NCBI GenBank assembly: GCA_026874595.1
Contig: CM049317.1
Coordinates: 61,468,118-61,532,117 of the forward strand
Origin: Sipunculus nudus
Taxonomy: Eukaryota > Annelida > Sipuncula > Golfingiida > Sipunculidae
Length of the DNA stretch: 64,000 bases
Direction: 5' to 3'
Under the pieces are notes generated by a model, which was not told the origin of the DNA, made no database searches, and saw only the letters and a program-made list of their open reading frames with translations. Below are positions 11,499 to 22,838 of this stretch, piece after piece (the first letter of the stretch is position 1; each line of letters opens with the position of its first letter). A program made the translations under genes and the position numbers.

Positions 11499-11500
<2 letters not shown>
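10671..11500. other. Array edge and unassigned DNA
   Basis: TTTCCGGCAAGCGCGTGACC near 10828, followed by a CTTGTTTGGTTGTTTG run, matches the edge of the last composite unit at about 8682. This marks 10870 as the end of the array family. The rest holds no recognisable gene. Confidence 0.45.

Positions 11501-11552
<52 letters not shown>
11501..11552. repeat. (TA)n microsatellite
   Basis: Uninterrupted AT dinucleotide tract of about 50 bp. Confidence 0.95.
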
Positions 11553-11558
<6 letters not shown>

Positions 11559-11597
11559 AAAGAAAAACAACACAGTATATTCACTACAGACTTTTTC

Positions 11598-11666
11598 ACT
11601 TGATGTGACCCGATCATCAGGTAAATGTTGTTTCTAACAACATTCACCTAATGATAGGGTCCAAGT
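11598..11666. repeat. Imperfect hairpin, ~30-nt arms
   Basis: ACTTGATGTGACCC, GATCATCAGGTAAATGTTG and TT form the left arm. AACAACATTCACCTAATGA followed by TAGGGTCCAAGT forms the right arm, with a loop of about 3 nt. The arms pair with a few mismatches or bulges. No TSD or known element end was found, and the role is unknown. Confidence 0.6.
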
Positions 11667-12596
11667 CGAATTTTTGCTATTTAAATTAACTCGTTAAGGC
11701 TGATTTAATAAAAAAAATAATCCATATTATCAGTTTTATAATAGTTTAGAACTCCATTTGTAGGATGTAAAAACTTTTTTATCAATATTCCCAACCTTAC
11801 TTTTCAATTTTTTCCCAAACACAAGCTAAATAAGTGTAATTTTCTTAATTTTTATATTTCCTAATTAGGCCCTTTCATTCCTGCAACAAGCCCTTTTAGA
11901 GAGAATAAACAAAATCAATGTATTGGTGGAGAAATAAGGGAAAAGAAGCATTGTTTTTGTGAATTTCAAAAGTTTGCATAAATTTGCATAATTAAAAAGA
12001 AATAAAGAAGAAGAAGCATTTTTGTGAATTGTGGACGGGCGCCCTATGGCTGGACGGACACCGCATCACCATGACCTGAGCTCATCGTTCCTAGGGCCGT
12101 ATAAGCTAAAAATCCTCATCGGTACTTCCAACCGAGAGTCAACTAGATCAGCACTTCACCTGTCCCCAATCCCCCACGGGAGAGATTTAATGGAGTTTTT
12201 CGTATTAATTTTTGCTGCAGTCCGTCGTGCATAGCAGAGTTTCCCATCAAGTAAATTTCATCCGGACCCCCGCAAGACCGGACCTGCCGTTCATGGAAGG
12301 AAACCAGCAGATTTTTTGTGTAAGCACACTCCCACTGCCTAGGATGTATAGTCAAGCTTAGCTTTTCCATCAACATTCATTGCTCTATACGAAAATAAGC
12401 AATTTCTCTGCCTTAATGGCATGCTTCCAGTTTCACCAGTTTATATGTCAGCTGACCTGAATATGTTATCACACAGAGTCAAGGCCATTTTATGTGTGAT
12501 ATACTTATAAATACAGATATTTGACATAAGCTCATACTAATATAGACTTTCAACTGGGACCGAGAGTTGAAAAATAACAACTGGTCAGCAATATAG
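11667..12596. other. Unassigned AT-rich DNA
   Basis: Contains a GC-richer patch at about 12025-12360 with short frames on both strands but no recognised product. I see nothing else of note. Confidence 0.4.
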
Positions 12597-13105
12597 CAGA
12601 ATAAATTCTGGATGTAGCGAATATGTCGCACATTGTCGCTTATGGATCAGGCTGTAAGAATCAAATTTAAAAGAAATGAAGAAATCAAGAAAGAAATGAA
12701 ATTAAAGCCAAAAGTAAGAAAATACGCATTGTTCAATTCTTCCTTTTGTGCCGAACCTTATGTTATTCCGTATTTCACCCGAGATAAGAGATCCTTTATG
12801 GCACAGCTTGGATGTGGAATCTTACAGTTAGAAATTGAAGTTGGGAGGTTTAAAATATTCCAGACACAGTTTTAGGAAATTTTAGAAAATTAAAATCCGA
12901 GGAAAGAATATGCACTGTGTGTAAGGACAATTAAGTTAAAGATGAAATACAGTTTATATGTTTATGTCCGAAATATGATGAAATGAAAGAAGAACTTCAC
13001 AAATCTATGAAACAGAGTTGTTAGGATTATCACCTCAAAGCCAGTTTATATACCTGCCTCGTAACAGTGATAAAGAGATCAGGAACTTTATAACCAAAGC
13101 ATAGG
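12597..13105 (+). pseudogene. LINE ORF2 C-terminal remnant
   Basis: A frame ending at 12875 reads FMAQLGCGILQLEIEVGRF. After frame breaks the text continues with an ERICTVCKDN-like stretch and a downstream ICLCPKYDEMKEEL-like stretch. This order (a basic or aromatic segment, a CxxC, then an HFxxxCPxY-type segment) is typical of the C-terminal zinc-binding tail behind the reverse transcriptase of many animal non-LTR retrotransposons. Stops and frameshifts show that it is dead. No reverse transcriptase core, poly(A) tail or target-site duplication was found, so the clade is not assigned. Confidence 0.6.
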
Positions 13106-13431
13106 ATTTCCATCCTGCATTGTGTTATTTGCATTTTCGCAATCCGGGTAGTCAGCTACGTCATTACTCACATTCCATAAAAATGAACAATGGAAAGGAC
13201 TTTATGATGGGAAGCATGTAGAGCTCACCCAACATGGAATGGATCATTCAGGCTTATAAATCTTTCAATTGATTATTTCCGTGAAGGGTTCTTTATGGTA
13301 AACTTCACCTCGCCAATAAAACACCACGTGACGCCAGAACCCTGTTCATTTATTAGCGTAATTCGTTTTACACATGTGACATTGTCATAAATGCCTGTGC
13401 AAGATGCATTTACCTACTACATGTTGCAGCA

Positions 13432-13504
<73 letters not shown>

Positions 13505-14480
13505 GAAACTGTGGCGACGTTACACTGTAGTGTCTGTATTTGGTGTTGTCCTAACATTTGATTTAAACAAAAACAGGGCTGGCTTATATCGGGATGGTGA
13601 TAGTTCATGACCAAATGACTAGGGGGTAATTTTGCTGCAATCACACAAAAAAGTTCATTTCATTCAAAACTTGATAGTATATCTTTAATTTGTTGTTGCT
13701 GTGTCATAATATTGACTGATCGAATAATTTATCTTTGGATAACTAGACGCCTTTGTTTAAATGGCTGGACGACTGGCTATTCTTTGGATGTCAGGCTGAA
13801 CTTCTCTTTAAGGAGATTGGCATATTTTCTTGAGATCGGCAGCGTGTCTTTCTTTCGTCATCGCCTGGCCAAGTATTTGAAAGCACGATTGATTTTTGAC
13901 CCCTGATGTACGTAACCCGCATCTCTGTTGCACGTGGTTTTGCATTTAGGTACTGTTTGTGTGAAAACCGTTGATTGGTGGTTTAAGTGTCCAAATTATG
14001 CAGTACTGTTACCTTAAGGTCAGCCATATTGTTTTTGTCGATGTGGTTATATATATTTGGTCGACATGTGCATAATACCTGGATACTATAAGCGATTATT
14101 ACTATCCCGACTACTACCGCTAATATTACCATAGCCGATACTACTAATATTGCTACTACCCCTGTTCACGGTGTTAACGCAATACTATTAGACCTGGGGT
14201 CACTTCTGAATTGAATTGGAATTGAAGGAAAGAGAATATGAATTTAAATTTAATTGGAAAATAAAAAAAAAATGAAATGTATCATAATTGATTCATAAGT
14301 ATATAAAGATATAGAACAGTGATAACATAAGGTTTCAATGTTACTTTCTTTTTATGATATTTTTTGACAAATCAATACATGTGTTTTAACTGAATCTAAA
14401 TTAGTGTAAAGTCCAGATGAGTTGGGCTGATAAATGATTTAAATGATCTAGCTCCCACATTTTTGTAAGTGTCATGTAAC
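13106..14480. other. Unassigned DNA with a (TA)n tract
   Basis: A (TA)n microsatellite, interrupted once by GTATAT, lies at 13435-13502. Tyr-Ile repeat frames over it on both strands are artefacts. No gene is recognised in the rest. Confidence 0.6.
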
Positions 14481-14836
14481 CGGCTTTTGTGGCTCAGGGG
14501 TAGAGCACATGACTCAAACCGGGAGGTCGTGAGTTCAAATCTCAGTCGAGGCGGTGAGATTTTCACGGTCGGTCCCTCCAAGGGTGAGGTCTCTGCTGGC
14601 TTAATGGGAAGGCTGTGCCCGACAGCCGTGCATCACTCACATACGAGTGCGTCTTTGGGGTGTTCCACGGTGTTTTTACCCAGCAATGGTAAAGATTACA
14701 CACCCAGGACCCGCAGGTACGGTAGACACTGGGCCTGGGTGACACCAGGATACAAATATAATATCATTGGCAGCGAGTTTCATCGCCCTGTCACGTAGTC
14801 CCAAACCGAAATGGAACTCTGCAGATGTGCATATTC
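14481..14836 (+). repeat. SINE family 1, near full-length copy
   Basis: The tRNA-like head has TGGCTCAGGGGTAGAGCA (box A region, 14490) and GTGAGTTCAAATCTC (box B region, 14529). The body has CACGGTCGGTCC, AGGGTGAGGTCTCTGCT, TTAATGGGAAG, a GACACCAGGATA segment, and a 3' end CCCTGTCACGTAGTCC then AATGGAACTCTGCAGATGT. The minus-strand copy at 27974-28300 shares all of these, which defines both ends of a ~330-350-bp tRNA-derived SINE transcribed by polymerase III. Some animal SINE superfamilies share a conserved central domain; whether this one does needs a search. A 109-codon frame across it is not a gene. Confidence 0.8.
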
Positions 14837-15262
14837 AGATTAAGAAGAATATAAGATAGCATTAAAAACGAAGGCGTTTACTTCCACGAAAAAAAAACTA
14901 CAAAAGTGTCACTCATGTTGCTCTTTGATTTCAGTAGTTCATTTCACAGATCGGGCATGTTCTGTTTAATTCAAACATATATTCCTCTAAATGAGCTTCA
15001 TATGGAGCTTGTTTGCAGATGAAATGCTGCCAAATAACAAATAATGGATATGTGTTAATCAACACAGGTGTCACTGGAATGTAGTCTGAATTTAGCAACT
15101 GAATTTGGAGATAAAAAGATGTGAACTTTAGTTGAATTTATATCTCCCAACAGGCTAAATCGAATTGAATTTAATTATATACTGAAGTTTCATACAGAAT
15201 TCATCTGGAACTTGAAAGTCTAAATTGACCCCAAATTTGATCCCTGATTTTACTCCCACATT

Positions 15263-15300
<38 letters not shown>

Positions 15301-15721
15301 CAACAACAACAATGATAACCCCTGTGGGGAAATCCACGACTCCATATTCGACGTGCCTGAAGGGTCAAAGGGGGAAATTCAGATAAAACCTCACAGATAC
15401 TTGATCATTTCTAGCCCTTCTCATATAAAAACCACAAGGTCATTTTATAATATAGAACTAATAATTTTAATACTTGATATAACTATTTAATGATAGTAGA
15501 AGATCTTTTAAGACTATTCGCTGTAGCACACGGCTTGCCTAAAATTTTCCTATTGATATACTTTATTGACACCCACACATTCAATGTATACTATAAAAAT
15601 TAAAAATTTGAAAGTGAAAGTGGGATAGATATAGATATATAGATATCTGGATATCTATCTCCAGCGGCATCTATAATCAAATTTCTATGTAGATTATTAG
15701 ACAACGCACGTCTTGAGCGAT
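14837..15721. other. Unassigned DNA with (AAT)n/(AAC)n
   Basis: A trinucleotide tract, AAT changing to AAC, lies at about 15262-15312. Nothing else is recognised. Confidence 0.7.
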
Positions 15722-16305
15722 TTAGCGGATTTTATCTTCCGAGTGATTAAAAACTAATCTCATCTCATGAGTGAATAAACGAACTTCCTTCCCACAAAAT
15801 GTTTAAAGAATTCCTCTCACGGGTGGTTAAACGAGTTCAAATTTACGAGTTAATAAACGAAGGGATTTTAACTCACGTGTTATTGTAGAACTCCATCTCA
15901 AGAGCAGTTAAACGGACTTCATCACACGAGTGGTTTACATGATTTTATCTCACGGATGGTTAAATGGGCTTCCTTATCTTAAACGGTGAGCATCAATTGT
16001 TAAACCCTTTAAATCTCATAAGTGGCTAAACGGACTTTATCTCACGAGAGGTTCAAATAACTTCATCCCACGGGTAGTTAAATACTACCAAAAGCCGTCA
16101 TCTGAACCAAGGAGAGTGCCTTGATTAGTTAATAATAGTCACACAATCCATGTAAAATAAAAAGTTAATATTAAGCTTGTATATTGAATAGACTTTATTT
16201 CATGAGTGGTTAAAAGGACTTCATTCTCGATGGTCTGCAGCTGTTTGGATATCATGAATGGTTTAACCCTTTACATCTCACGGGCGGTTAAAGGAATTTC
16301 ATTGC
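15722..16305. repeat. Degenerate 26-bp minisatellite
   Basis: More than a dozen imperfect units follow the pattern ATCTCACGAGTGGTTAAAC then GGACTTC. Examples lie near 15766, 15820, 15894, 15923, 15947, 16012, 16040, 16066, 16200 and 16275. A related unit occurs alone near 17130. The middle (about 16090-16190) is interrupted by unrelated sequence. No frame is conserved across units, so a coding repeat is unlikely. Confidence 0.8.
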
Positions 16306-17485
16306 AGAATTGTATTCATAGTTCTTAGGCAACGAAGACGAAAATAACTCTAAGAAAATCCTACTACACATCGTTGAAGATAATGCCACGATAGTTGTTC
16401 ATACAAAAAAAAATTAAAAAAAATGAGTAGTTACAAGTTTCTTGACATTTCTTTTGTAAATCAGTTTGTTTGTTCCTTGAGAGTCGGTCAGTTTATCTGG
16501 TTCACACGCTGCTAAACAAGTCAACAGGTATGTTGGGCCCGCCTTTATATTATGGAACTGGTTCTTTTTTCTAAATCCATCACACAGATGTTTTATTAAT
16601 CAAACCGGCAATGACAATAGAACGATATAAAACTCAAAAAAGAAACCTATCAGCTGAGAGTATCACATTCTTGTCATAGACAAGTCTCCACTTACAAATT
16701 ACCGAGCTATAAAACAAATGACAGTTTAAAGGTTTAACGGTTCAGTAATTGATACAAAGTACAAAAGTGGATAAAAAGGATAAAAAGGACTCTGAATAAA
16801 ACATGATTATGATGCAGCTAAGGTTACACTCAGGCGGTAACACATTTAAGTCCTCTGACAAAAGAAAGCGTCAGGGTGTCTTTACATATTGTACGGAGGG
16901 CCGCACACTAACTTATAAGGCCCTATGAGGATGCCGAAATTTTCGTCAGTTTCATGACGCTTCATGGCTTATATGTATGTTGTAACTTACAATAAAACAG
17001 ACCAGACGTTAAAAACGTTTGTGTACTATCCTACAACCCCTAAAACGTACGAGAACAATTCCGTTTTAACTTCGCATGTGTAAATCCCCTCGCATGTTTG
17101 TTGAATTTCTGATCTCATAAACACGAGCATGTCTCTCACGGGTAGCTGAACGATAGCCAACGTGTACGCCATACAGCAATATATACCGGTTACCATAGAG
17201 ATGGATTTACACTTTTTTGTGTGAGCTCATATGTATTTTTTTTAATTCGTCACACGTAGTCAACATTAAGATTACTGGTCGATTACCGAGGTATTGATGC
17301 AATAGGACGGGTGCCGTGGCAGTGCCTTCCCAAGAATGATTAGTGTCACGACTCAAGAACAGGTTTAAATTTGTTATCCTACTGTGTCCCGTATTCACGA
17401 CTATGTTACCTCAGTCTTGCAATTTTCCGATGGTATGTAGTCGTAACCTGTCGTATCACCTCGAGTGACTGGGTCCTAGGATCCC
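16306..17485. other. Unassigned AT-rich DNA
   Basis: Only short frames, without recognisable features or repeats except one stray minisatellite-like unit near 17130. Confidence 0.4.
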
Positions 17486-17665
17486 TTAGTGGCGGGTTAA
17501 CATACAGCTTAATAGTGAGGCATTTGACTACGATGCGGAAGATGCTTGGTTCGAATCTCGCTATAGTCTCAAAGGCTAAAGGCTGAAATCTCAAGGAAAA
17601 TAAGTGGTGCGCTCTAATATCTTAACGTCATTCCGAGCCCCGTACATATGAAACCTGAAAGCCAG
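17486..17665 (+). repeat. SINE family 2 copy
   Basis: AGCTTAATAGTGAGGCATTTGA (box A region, first 20 bases are the informative part) is followed by GGTTCGAATCTCGC (box B, 17550). The body ends with CATTCCGAGCCCCGTACATA and GAAACCTGAAAGCC. A more decayed relative lies at 33245-33430, and a head fragment (TAGTTAAGGCATTTGAC) near 31410. Box A and B spacing indicates a tRNA-derived SINE distinct from family 1. Confidence 0.65.
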
Positions 17666-17984
17666 AACGAACAATTACAACAATCACTCATATCATCTGT
17701 TGTTGCATTCATCCTCATTCTAATATGAACATTTATAGACGTAGCGAAATATCCCTGTAGAATAAATATATTTTACCCATCAAGTTCAAATTGTCTTTAC
17801 AATTATTTCCTGCACTTATACATTCAGAGGAAAAATGTTAAGTAATTAATCAACATAAGATTTAATTATCTGATACATTTATTACTACTGACTCAGCAGA
17901 GACAAACAACCCCTAATTTAATTACAAGTCCTTCATTACCACTGATATAATGCCAGTGACGGGCTAAGTTAATCATGTAAAATG

Positions 17985-18115
17985 TTATAATCTAACACCC
18001 AAGAGAAGTATGGAATAAATTTCCATAATTTGGTTATTCAGATGATGTCAATCAACCTCGGCCTCCACAATCACGCTCGTGTCTACTTTGTCACGTGGAC
18101 TATTGACAAGTATGA
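17985..18115 (-). pseudogene. Decayed copy C of cysteine-rich exon
   Basis: Read on the minus strand, CCACGTGACAAAGTAGACAC, GGAGGCCGAGGTTG and AAATTATGGAAATTTATTCC align in order with the open exon at 20583-20827. The alignment contains in-frame stops and substitutions. Copy B (18600-18735) is more similar to C than to A. The flanks also match over ~350 bp (17870-18210 against 18460-18810), so a segment of about 600 bp was tandemly duplicated. Confidence 0.5.
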
Positions 18116-18599
18116 CGATCACGTCATGGAAACCTTATATATATTTTGCATTTTTTGCCGTGTTAATCCGCCAAGCTCTTTTTCGCTATGGGTCCAATCA
18201 CAGTGACTATCAATTATCAATATCCGCGGTGACATTAGACTATAAACACAAATTTCCTATATACTATCGATTGATTTTCATAATCCTCTATCAATCTTAT
18301 TCAACTGAAATTTGTCATATTTATACTGAGATTGTAAGACATTTCAATGCGGAATATATATACTGAATGGAGCCTAAATTGCCGGTGCGACTATTCCCTG
18401 CACTGTATAATTCACCCAAATTATAGTCAAACCCCTTATAAAACTTAACTTTCAAATAAGATTTAATTACAGATACCTTTGAACAATTAGGGATTGTTGT
18501 TCCTAGGCTTTGTGACTACTTGCTCTACAGGACAACGACCCCTAATTCAATTGCCGGTCTTATGGTGTCACTGACGGACTAAATTAATCAAGTAAACTA

Positions 18600-18735
18600 C
18601 CTTAATATGAACCCAATGGATTTATTCAATGAATTTCCATAACTGGATTATTCAAATCCCAATCGGTATACAACCTTGGCCTGCACAAGTAAACTCGTGA
18701 CTACTTAGTCCCGTGTTATGCATGCAACAGGTCGT
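18600..18735 (-). pseudogene. Decayed copy B of cysteine-rich exon
   Basis: On the minus strand, ACACGGGACTAAGTAGTCAC, CAGGCCAAGGTTG and CCAGTTATGGAAATTCATTG follow the order of the open exon at 20583-20827. A TAA interrupts the equivalent frame at the fourth codon of the aligned block. It looks non-functional. Homology to copy C extends well beyond the exon. Confidence 0.5.
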
Positions 18736-18810
18736 AAAATTCTTAGCTGTTTTACCAACTTCGAAGCCACGTTATTCCGGCGAGCTCTTATCCGCTACGG
18801 ATCCAATCGC

Positions 18811-19394
18811 AGTAATTAAAATAGTTTATACAATGTCTGGAATCAAATAAGATTTTTTTTTTTTGATAAATATACGTATATTACCAAAATTAAAGGGGGG
18901 GGGGTGTGGATGTGAGAAAGCAGTATGTCCCCATTAGTTAAAAAGGCTAAACCACCTCCACGATTACTCAACTTGTACTCAAAAATGTATTGTCACAAAT
19001 GGCTACTCCTGACATATACTTTACTATAATTGACTTGTTCCTTCACATGAACAACACCTGTCGGCTACCACTGGCAGTGAGTATCCTTTATATCAACAAA
19101 GGAAAGCATATTTGCAATTTTTTTCAATGATAAATGTACCACCTTATCTTCAACGGTCGGATTCCTGTTGAAGCGTCTGACTTTTAGCTCCCTTCACCTG
19201 ACGACCTATACAATGCTGTCTCATTTGACCAGGAACTTTTCGGGTATTCGGTACCAGCAGTGCGCATGTTCATTAGAAAGGCTGCTTTATAACGGGGGAA
19301 ATGACATGGTGAGAAAATAGAAAAAAAAAACCACAAAAAACAGCGTAAGTTAAAAAAGGAAACGGATTCAGAATGCAAAACTGCAAATAAAATA
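18811..19394. other. Unassigned DNA
   Basis: A poly-G/T patch lies near 18852-18905. A 78-codon minus-strand frame near 19184-19420 overlaps a MITE end and is not credited. Confidence 0.4.
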
Positions 19395-19569
19395 CAGTAA
19401 AACCACGAAATTACGAGCACTATCGAGACCTCAATAAAGTGGTTGCATTTGCGAGAGGCTCGTCTAAGTGACGTCTGATATGGAGTGTAAAAACGAATCG
19501 AGATCAGTGTAAAGTGGTCGTTGTTTTGAGGTGGTCGCTAAAGCGAGGTGGTTAGCCGAGGTTTTACTG
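19395..19569. mobile_element. Tigger/pogo-like MITE, 175 bp
   Basis: The left end CAGTAAAACCACG and right end (reverse complement CAGTAAAACCTCGGC) form terminal inverted repeats. TA dinucleotides flank both sides (19393-19394 and 19570-19571). CAGT-AAACCTC ends with TA duplication are characteristic of the Tigger/pogo branch of Tc1/mariner transposons. There is no coding capacity, so it would have been moved by a transposase made elsewhere. Confidence 0.7.
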
Positions 19570-19874
19570 TATTCACAAATCGCATTCATCACTAAACTTA
19601 ACTAGATTGTCCACAAAAGCTCGGCTTAAATTGAATTTGATGCATAAAAATCACACAGATAATCAAGAGATGAATGTAAATGTTTTTAAATTAACTATAT
19701 TTTAATTGAGTTGTAAGCGTCTGACAATGTATTTCCTTTAATTACAAATAATAATATACCCGATAGTAAAGACACGCGTCATATGTAACTTTATACAAGA
19801 AAGGATCAGTTATCCAATACCCATGTGAGCTCACGTGAACAACTATTTATGCAGTTGCTGGTCTTGTGTTTCCC

Positions 19875-20015
19875 TCATCTGGTGCCAGTAGTTGGTATCT
19901 TGTTTCACTAGACCAGCTAATGTCATATCAGGTTTGGATATCGATCAGTTTTCAGCAGTCCATAATCTAATAAATGTTGATATAATTAGCATGTAACCTT
20001 GGCTCCCTCAAGTTC
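19875..20015 (-). pseudogene. Decayed copy D of cysteine-rich exon
   Basis: On the minus strand, GTGAACTTGAGGGAGCCAAG with GTTACATGC, and further on AAACCTGATATGACATTAGC, align in order with parts of the open exon at 20583-20827. The middle is poorly preserved and the frame is broken. This is the weakest of the related copies. Confidence 0.35.
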
Positions 20016-20026
20016 ACATATTTAAC

Positions 20027-20028
<2 letters not shown>

Positions 20029-20082
<54 letters not shown>

Positions 20083-20094
20083 TTATATATATAA
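20029..20094. repeat. (TA)n microsatellite
   Basis: AT dinucleotide tract of about 60 bp with one TTTATT interruption. Confidence 0.95.
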
Positions 20095-20582
20095 ATTGAC
20101 CTGGAAAAAACTAGTTGCAATGTTTTACCAGCAATGTAGGTCAGTTTTGAGATACTTGAGACAGCAGATCTTTGGTCAATGTCGGCCTTTGGAAGAAGAA
20201 CAGGATAATTATATTGCACGTTTGTTATATACAAAGTTAAATATGATCAAGTTAACATGCAAACACATGCACAAGCACGCAGGCTCGTATCATGTCATAT
20301 ATCATATGTTAAGAGAAATGTTATGTGGCATCATTGAATTGACAAGAAAAATACACAAAACATAAATACCATGTTTAATCATAATTTAAATTTGCTAGTA
20401 ACTTTAAATTATTGTTACATATACATGCACCGTGTAAACTTTTTATCATTTAGTGATTTTTCAAAATCAAAATGCTAAACAAATGTGTTTTGTCCGTTGA
20501 GTTCAGACTGTTGGTTTACTCAATCGAAAGTACACAGAAACAAACGATAATGAGTAAATTTATTCACATGGATTCAATTACT

Positions 20583-20827
20583 TTATGCCTTATTGGCCAG
20601 CAGCTCAGGAAAACAACGATCTTTTATTATGATTCTGGTGTATAATTGTCCCCAAGTGATGGGAATATCGCACATCCTGTCATAATCAGGTTTCAAGAGG
20701 CCGGTCATACCACCAAGGGTTCCTGAATCAATATTCATAATTGGACTGTTCACTGTATAAAGACAGGTAACCTTGGCCTTGTCTAGTGCACACGTGGTCA
20801 CATTGTCACGTGTGCGGTCACAAATAT
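20583..20827 (-). CDS. Candidate terminal exon, cysteine-rich protein
   Basis: An open minus-strand segment of about 81 codons starts after a plausible acceptor (TTTCCTCAAACATACACAG) and ends at TAA (20583-20585). Five cysteines occur in the pattern C-x9-C-x8-C-x30-C-x18-C, with words such as TTCALDKAKVTC and DYDRMC. A first methionine would be needed from an upstream exon; in-frame starts inside it are not convincing. Three decayed relatives lie downstream at 17985, 18600 and 19875, and Ly6-like exon remnants lie upstream at 22373-24130 on the same strand. It could belong to a small secreted-protein family, but the fold is not recognised. Splicing is predicted by eye only. Confidence 0.4.
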
Positions 20828-20839
20828 CTGTGTATGTTT

Positions 20840-22130
20840 GAGGAAATGAATATTTATAATATATTTATAATATATTATATATAATATATAATACCACATT
20901 AATTTGAAATATTAAATACAATCTTAAAATAACAGGCTCCTTTTTCACAGGGTTCATTAAATAATGCAAAGAAAAACAGACAATTGAAAACACTAAAGTA
21001 TATGATTTTTTTAAAATAAATTTTAAATATTTAAAATTAAAGGAAATCAATGTTTAAGAAATCAAAACATTACGTTTTTGTATGTTTTCCTATTATTGGG
21101 AAGTAGGGGGGTTAAAATAATGTTATCATCCACTTACTCATAACCATGCATACACGGGTTCACGCGTGACAGCCTATATTTTAATATTCGTAATCTTGAT
21201 TAATTGCAGTATCAGTTATTATTATAATACCCTAATATCCACACTTAACTAAATATTTTAAACCTTTCAACTACCATTTGATCATGAGCATATATTTAAA
21301 CGTGTTGTAAGGTCCTTCATCGTGTCTCTAGGGTCAGTGAGGTCAGTCGCTAGGTCCATGTGTTAGTAATTACACCTTCGTTCTGACTGTTTGTATATTT
21401 CCAGTCCATTACAACCAATCAGCAGGAATCGCTGGCTTGTGCTGTGTGTAGTTGTCAGCAGCGACCAGCTGCTGTAACTCTTCATTTCTCTCCCAGAAAC
21501 GCTCTGATCACCAGAGCATGTTCAAATTCCCGTTAAATTAACATGCAACCTGCAGGGAATTATAGGAAGGACATTGCAAAGCAAACCCAGGAAAGGCTCC
21601 CGTCGGTTCGTACGTACCAGAATCACGTTTTGTTATGAGATAATGATCACTTTGTATCCATGGAGACTAGGATTTGTAATTTTAATTGAATTGCATGTAC
21701 CCTTTTGAGAGTTGAGTTGAATGAATATCAATATATAACTACCGCTGCTTTGTAAATAGGTATAAATATATGTTTAATAATTATATAACTATTTCGTGTT
21801 TTTTTTTTTTTTGCGCAAACGCTTATCAGTATATAAGCCAGCACAGAAGTTTCAGAAACAGATACTTATGTCGAGGACTGTAAATACGTTTTGATTTACA
21901 TATTTTTGTGGCAAACATAATTATTGACGATCCGAAAGGCCTAACAAATCACGCAAAAAGAGTAGAATAGTCTTTGGACAGTCTTGTATGCGTCATTAAA
22001 AACCACTTAATTTAATGCGTATGCAGAGAAACGTTAAGCCGTTAAAAAGTATTTTGCTTCAGGTAGAAATGTTAATGTTTATGTTCATGTTAAGCTAACC
22101 CTTATGTGTAAAATCAAAGAAAAGTGGGAC
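20840..22130. other. Unassigned AT-rich DNA
   Basis: No gene recognised. CGCTCTGATCACCAGAGCA near 21500 is a short hairpin. Otherwise featureless by eye. Confidence 0.4.
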
Positions 22131-22139
22131 TAATTGATG

Positions 22140-22838
22140 ACACAACGACCCCTGTTTAAATTAAAGCTAGAAAAGTTGTATGGGAATGCTGCCATTTGTA
22201 GTAAAAGGAGCCTGTTGAATCTGAGTAGGTTTGATTCGTTTTAACTTAATCGTTACAGATCATCTGCTTAAATTTGTCAAATATGTTAAAGCATTAAAAA
22301 GCAAATGCATCAAAATATATTTCATATCACTGTACTAGTAAAGTGATGATATATGCTTCATAGGATCTAATATTAATCTAAAACAGCTTTTGAAATGATT
22401 TTAGGTGGAAGGGTTTTGACAGAAATGCTTCCTGAGTGCACATGTATATAATTTGCGTTATTACAATTTTTTTCCGTGCAACATTGATAAAATACTAAAT
22501 CGTCCGTGCCTGTTTGTCCCCTCAAACCAGCAGCCGTGACACTAAAGAGTACATACAAGTTTTCGTCTTCACATCTCCATAATCATGTATAGCGGCAAAG
22601 TGGCATCTGAAACGGTAACCCAACGGGTTCCGGACGTCCAGGCTAAAGATACTCTGTTCGAGTCTGTTCCGTGTCCCACCGCTCTTGAAAACAGGTCATA
22701 GATTCTTGATTATTAACATGAAGACATGACGGGCTTAATATGACATATCATTAATTTCGTAAGATTTCTTTCAATTGCATCAATTTGACGGTGCAACCAA
22801 CAGGCCAAAATAACATAAATAAACCAGCTCAAAAGTGC
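22140..22838. repeat. Segmental duplication, copy 1
   Basis: About 700 bp here aligns with 23570-24275, roughly 85-90 percent by eye. Shared blocks include GTAAAAGGAGCCTGTTGAAT-type text, ATCACTGTACTAGTAAAGTG and CTCAAACCAGCAGCCGTGA. The homology ends abruptly at AAAAGTGCCG on the right. The block carries the Ly6-like exon remnant. Confidence 0.85.
22373..22695 (-). pseudogene. Ly6/uPAR-like exon, frameshifted copy 1
   Basis: The minus-strand frame contains YQCCTEKNCNN, matching the CC-x4-CN signature that ends Ly6/uPAR (three-finger) domains, which are usually secreted or GPI-anchored. It ends at TAA (22373-22375). Upstream, the homologous frame is open from 22695, but a 1-base deletion relative to copy 2 falls near 22570 and puts the two halves in different frames. 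The tail after the CN does not look like a GPI signal. Only two adjacent cysteines plus one are visible; the other domain cysteines would lie in other exons. Family assignment rests on this short motif. Confidence 0.45.

Noticed and set aside
14481-14560. Functional tRNA gene
   Set aside because: Box A and B are present, but the acceptor stem does not close and the body continues as a ~350-bp element with a second copy at 28300, so it is a SINE.
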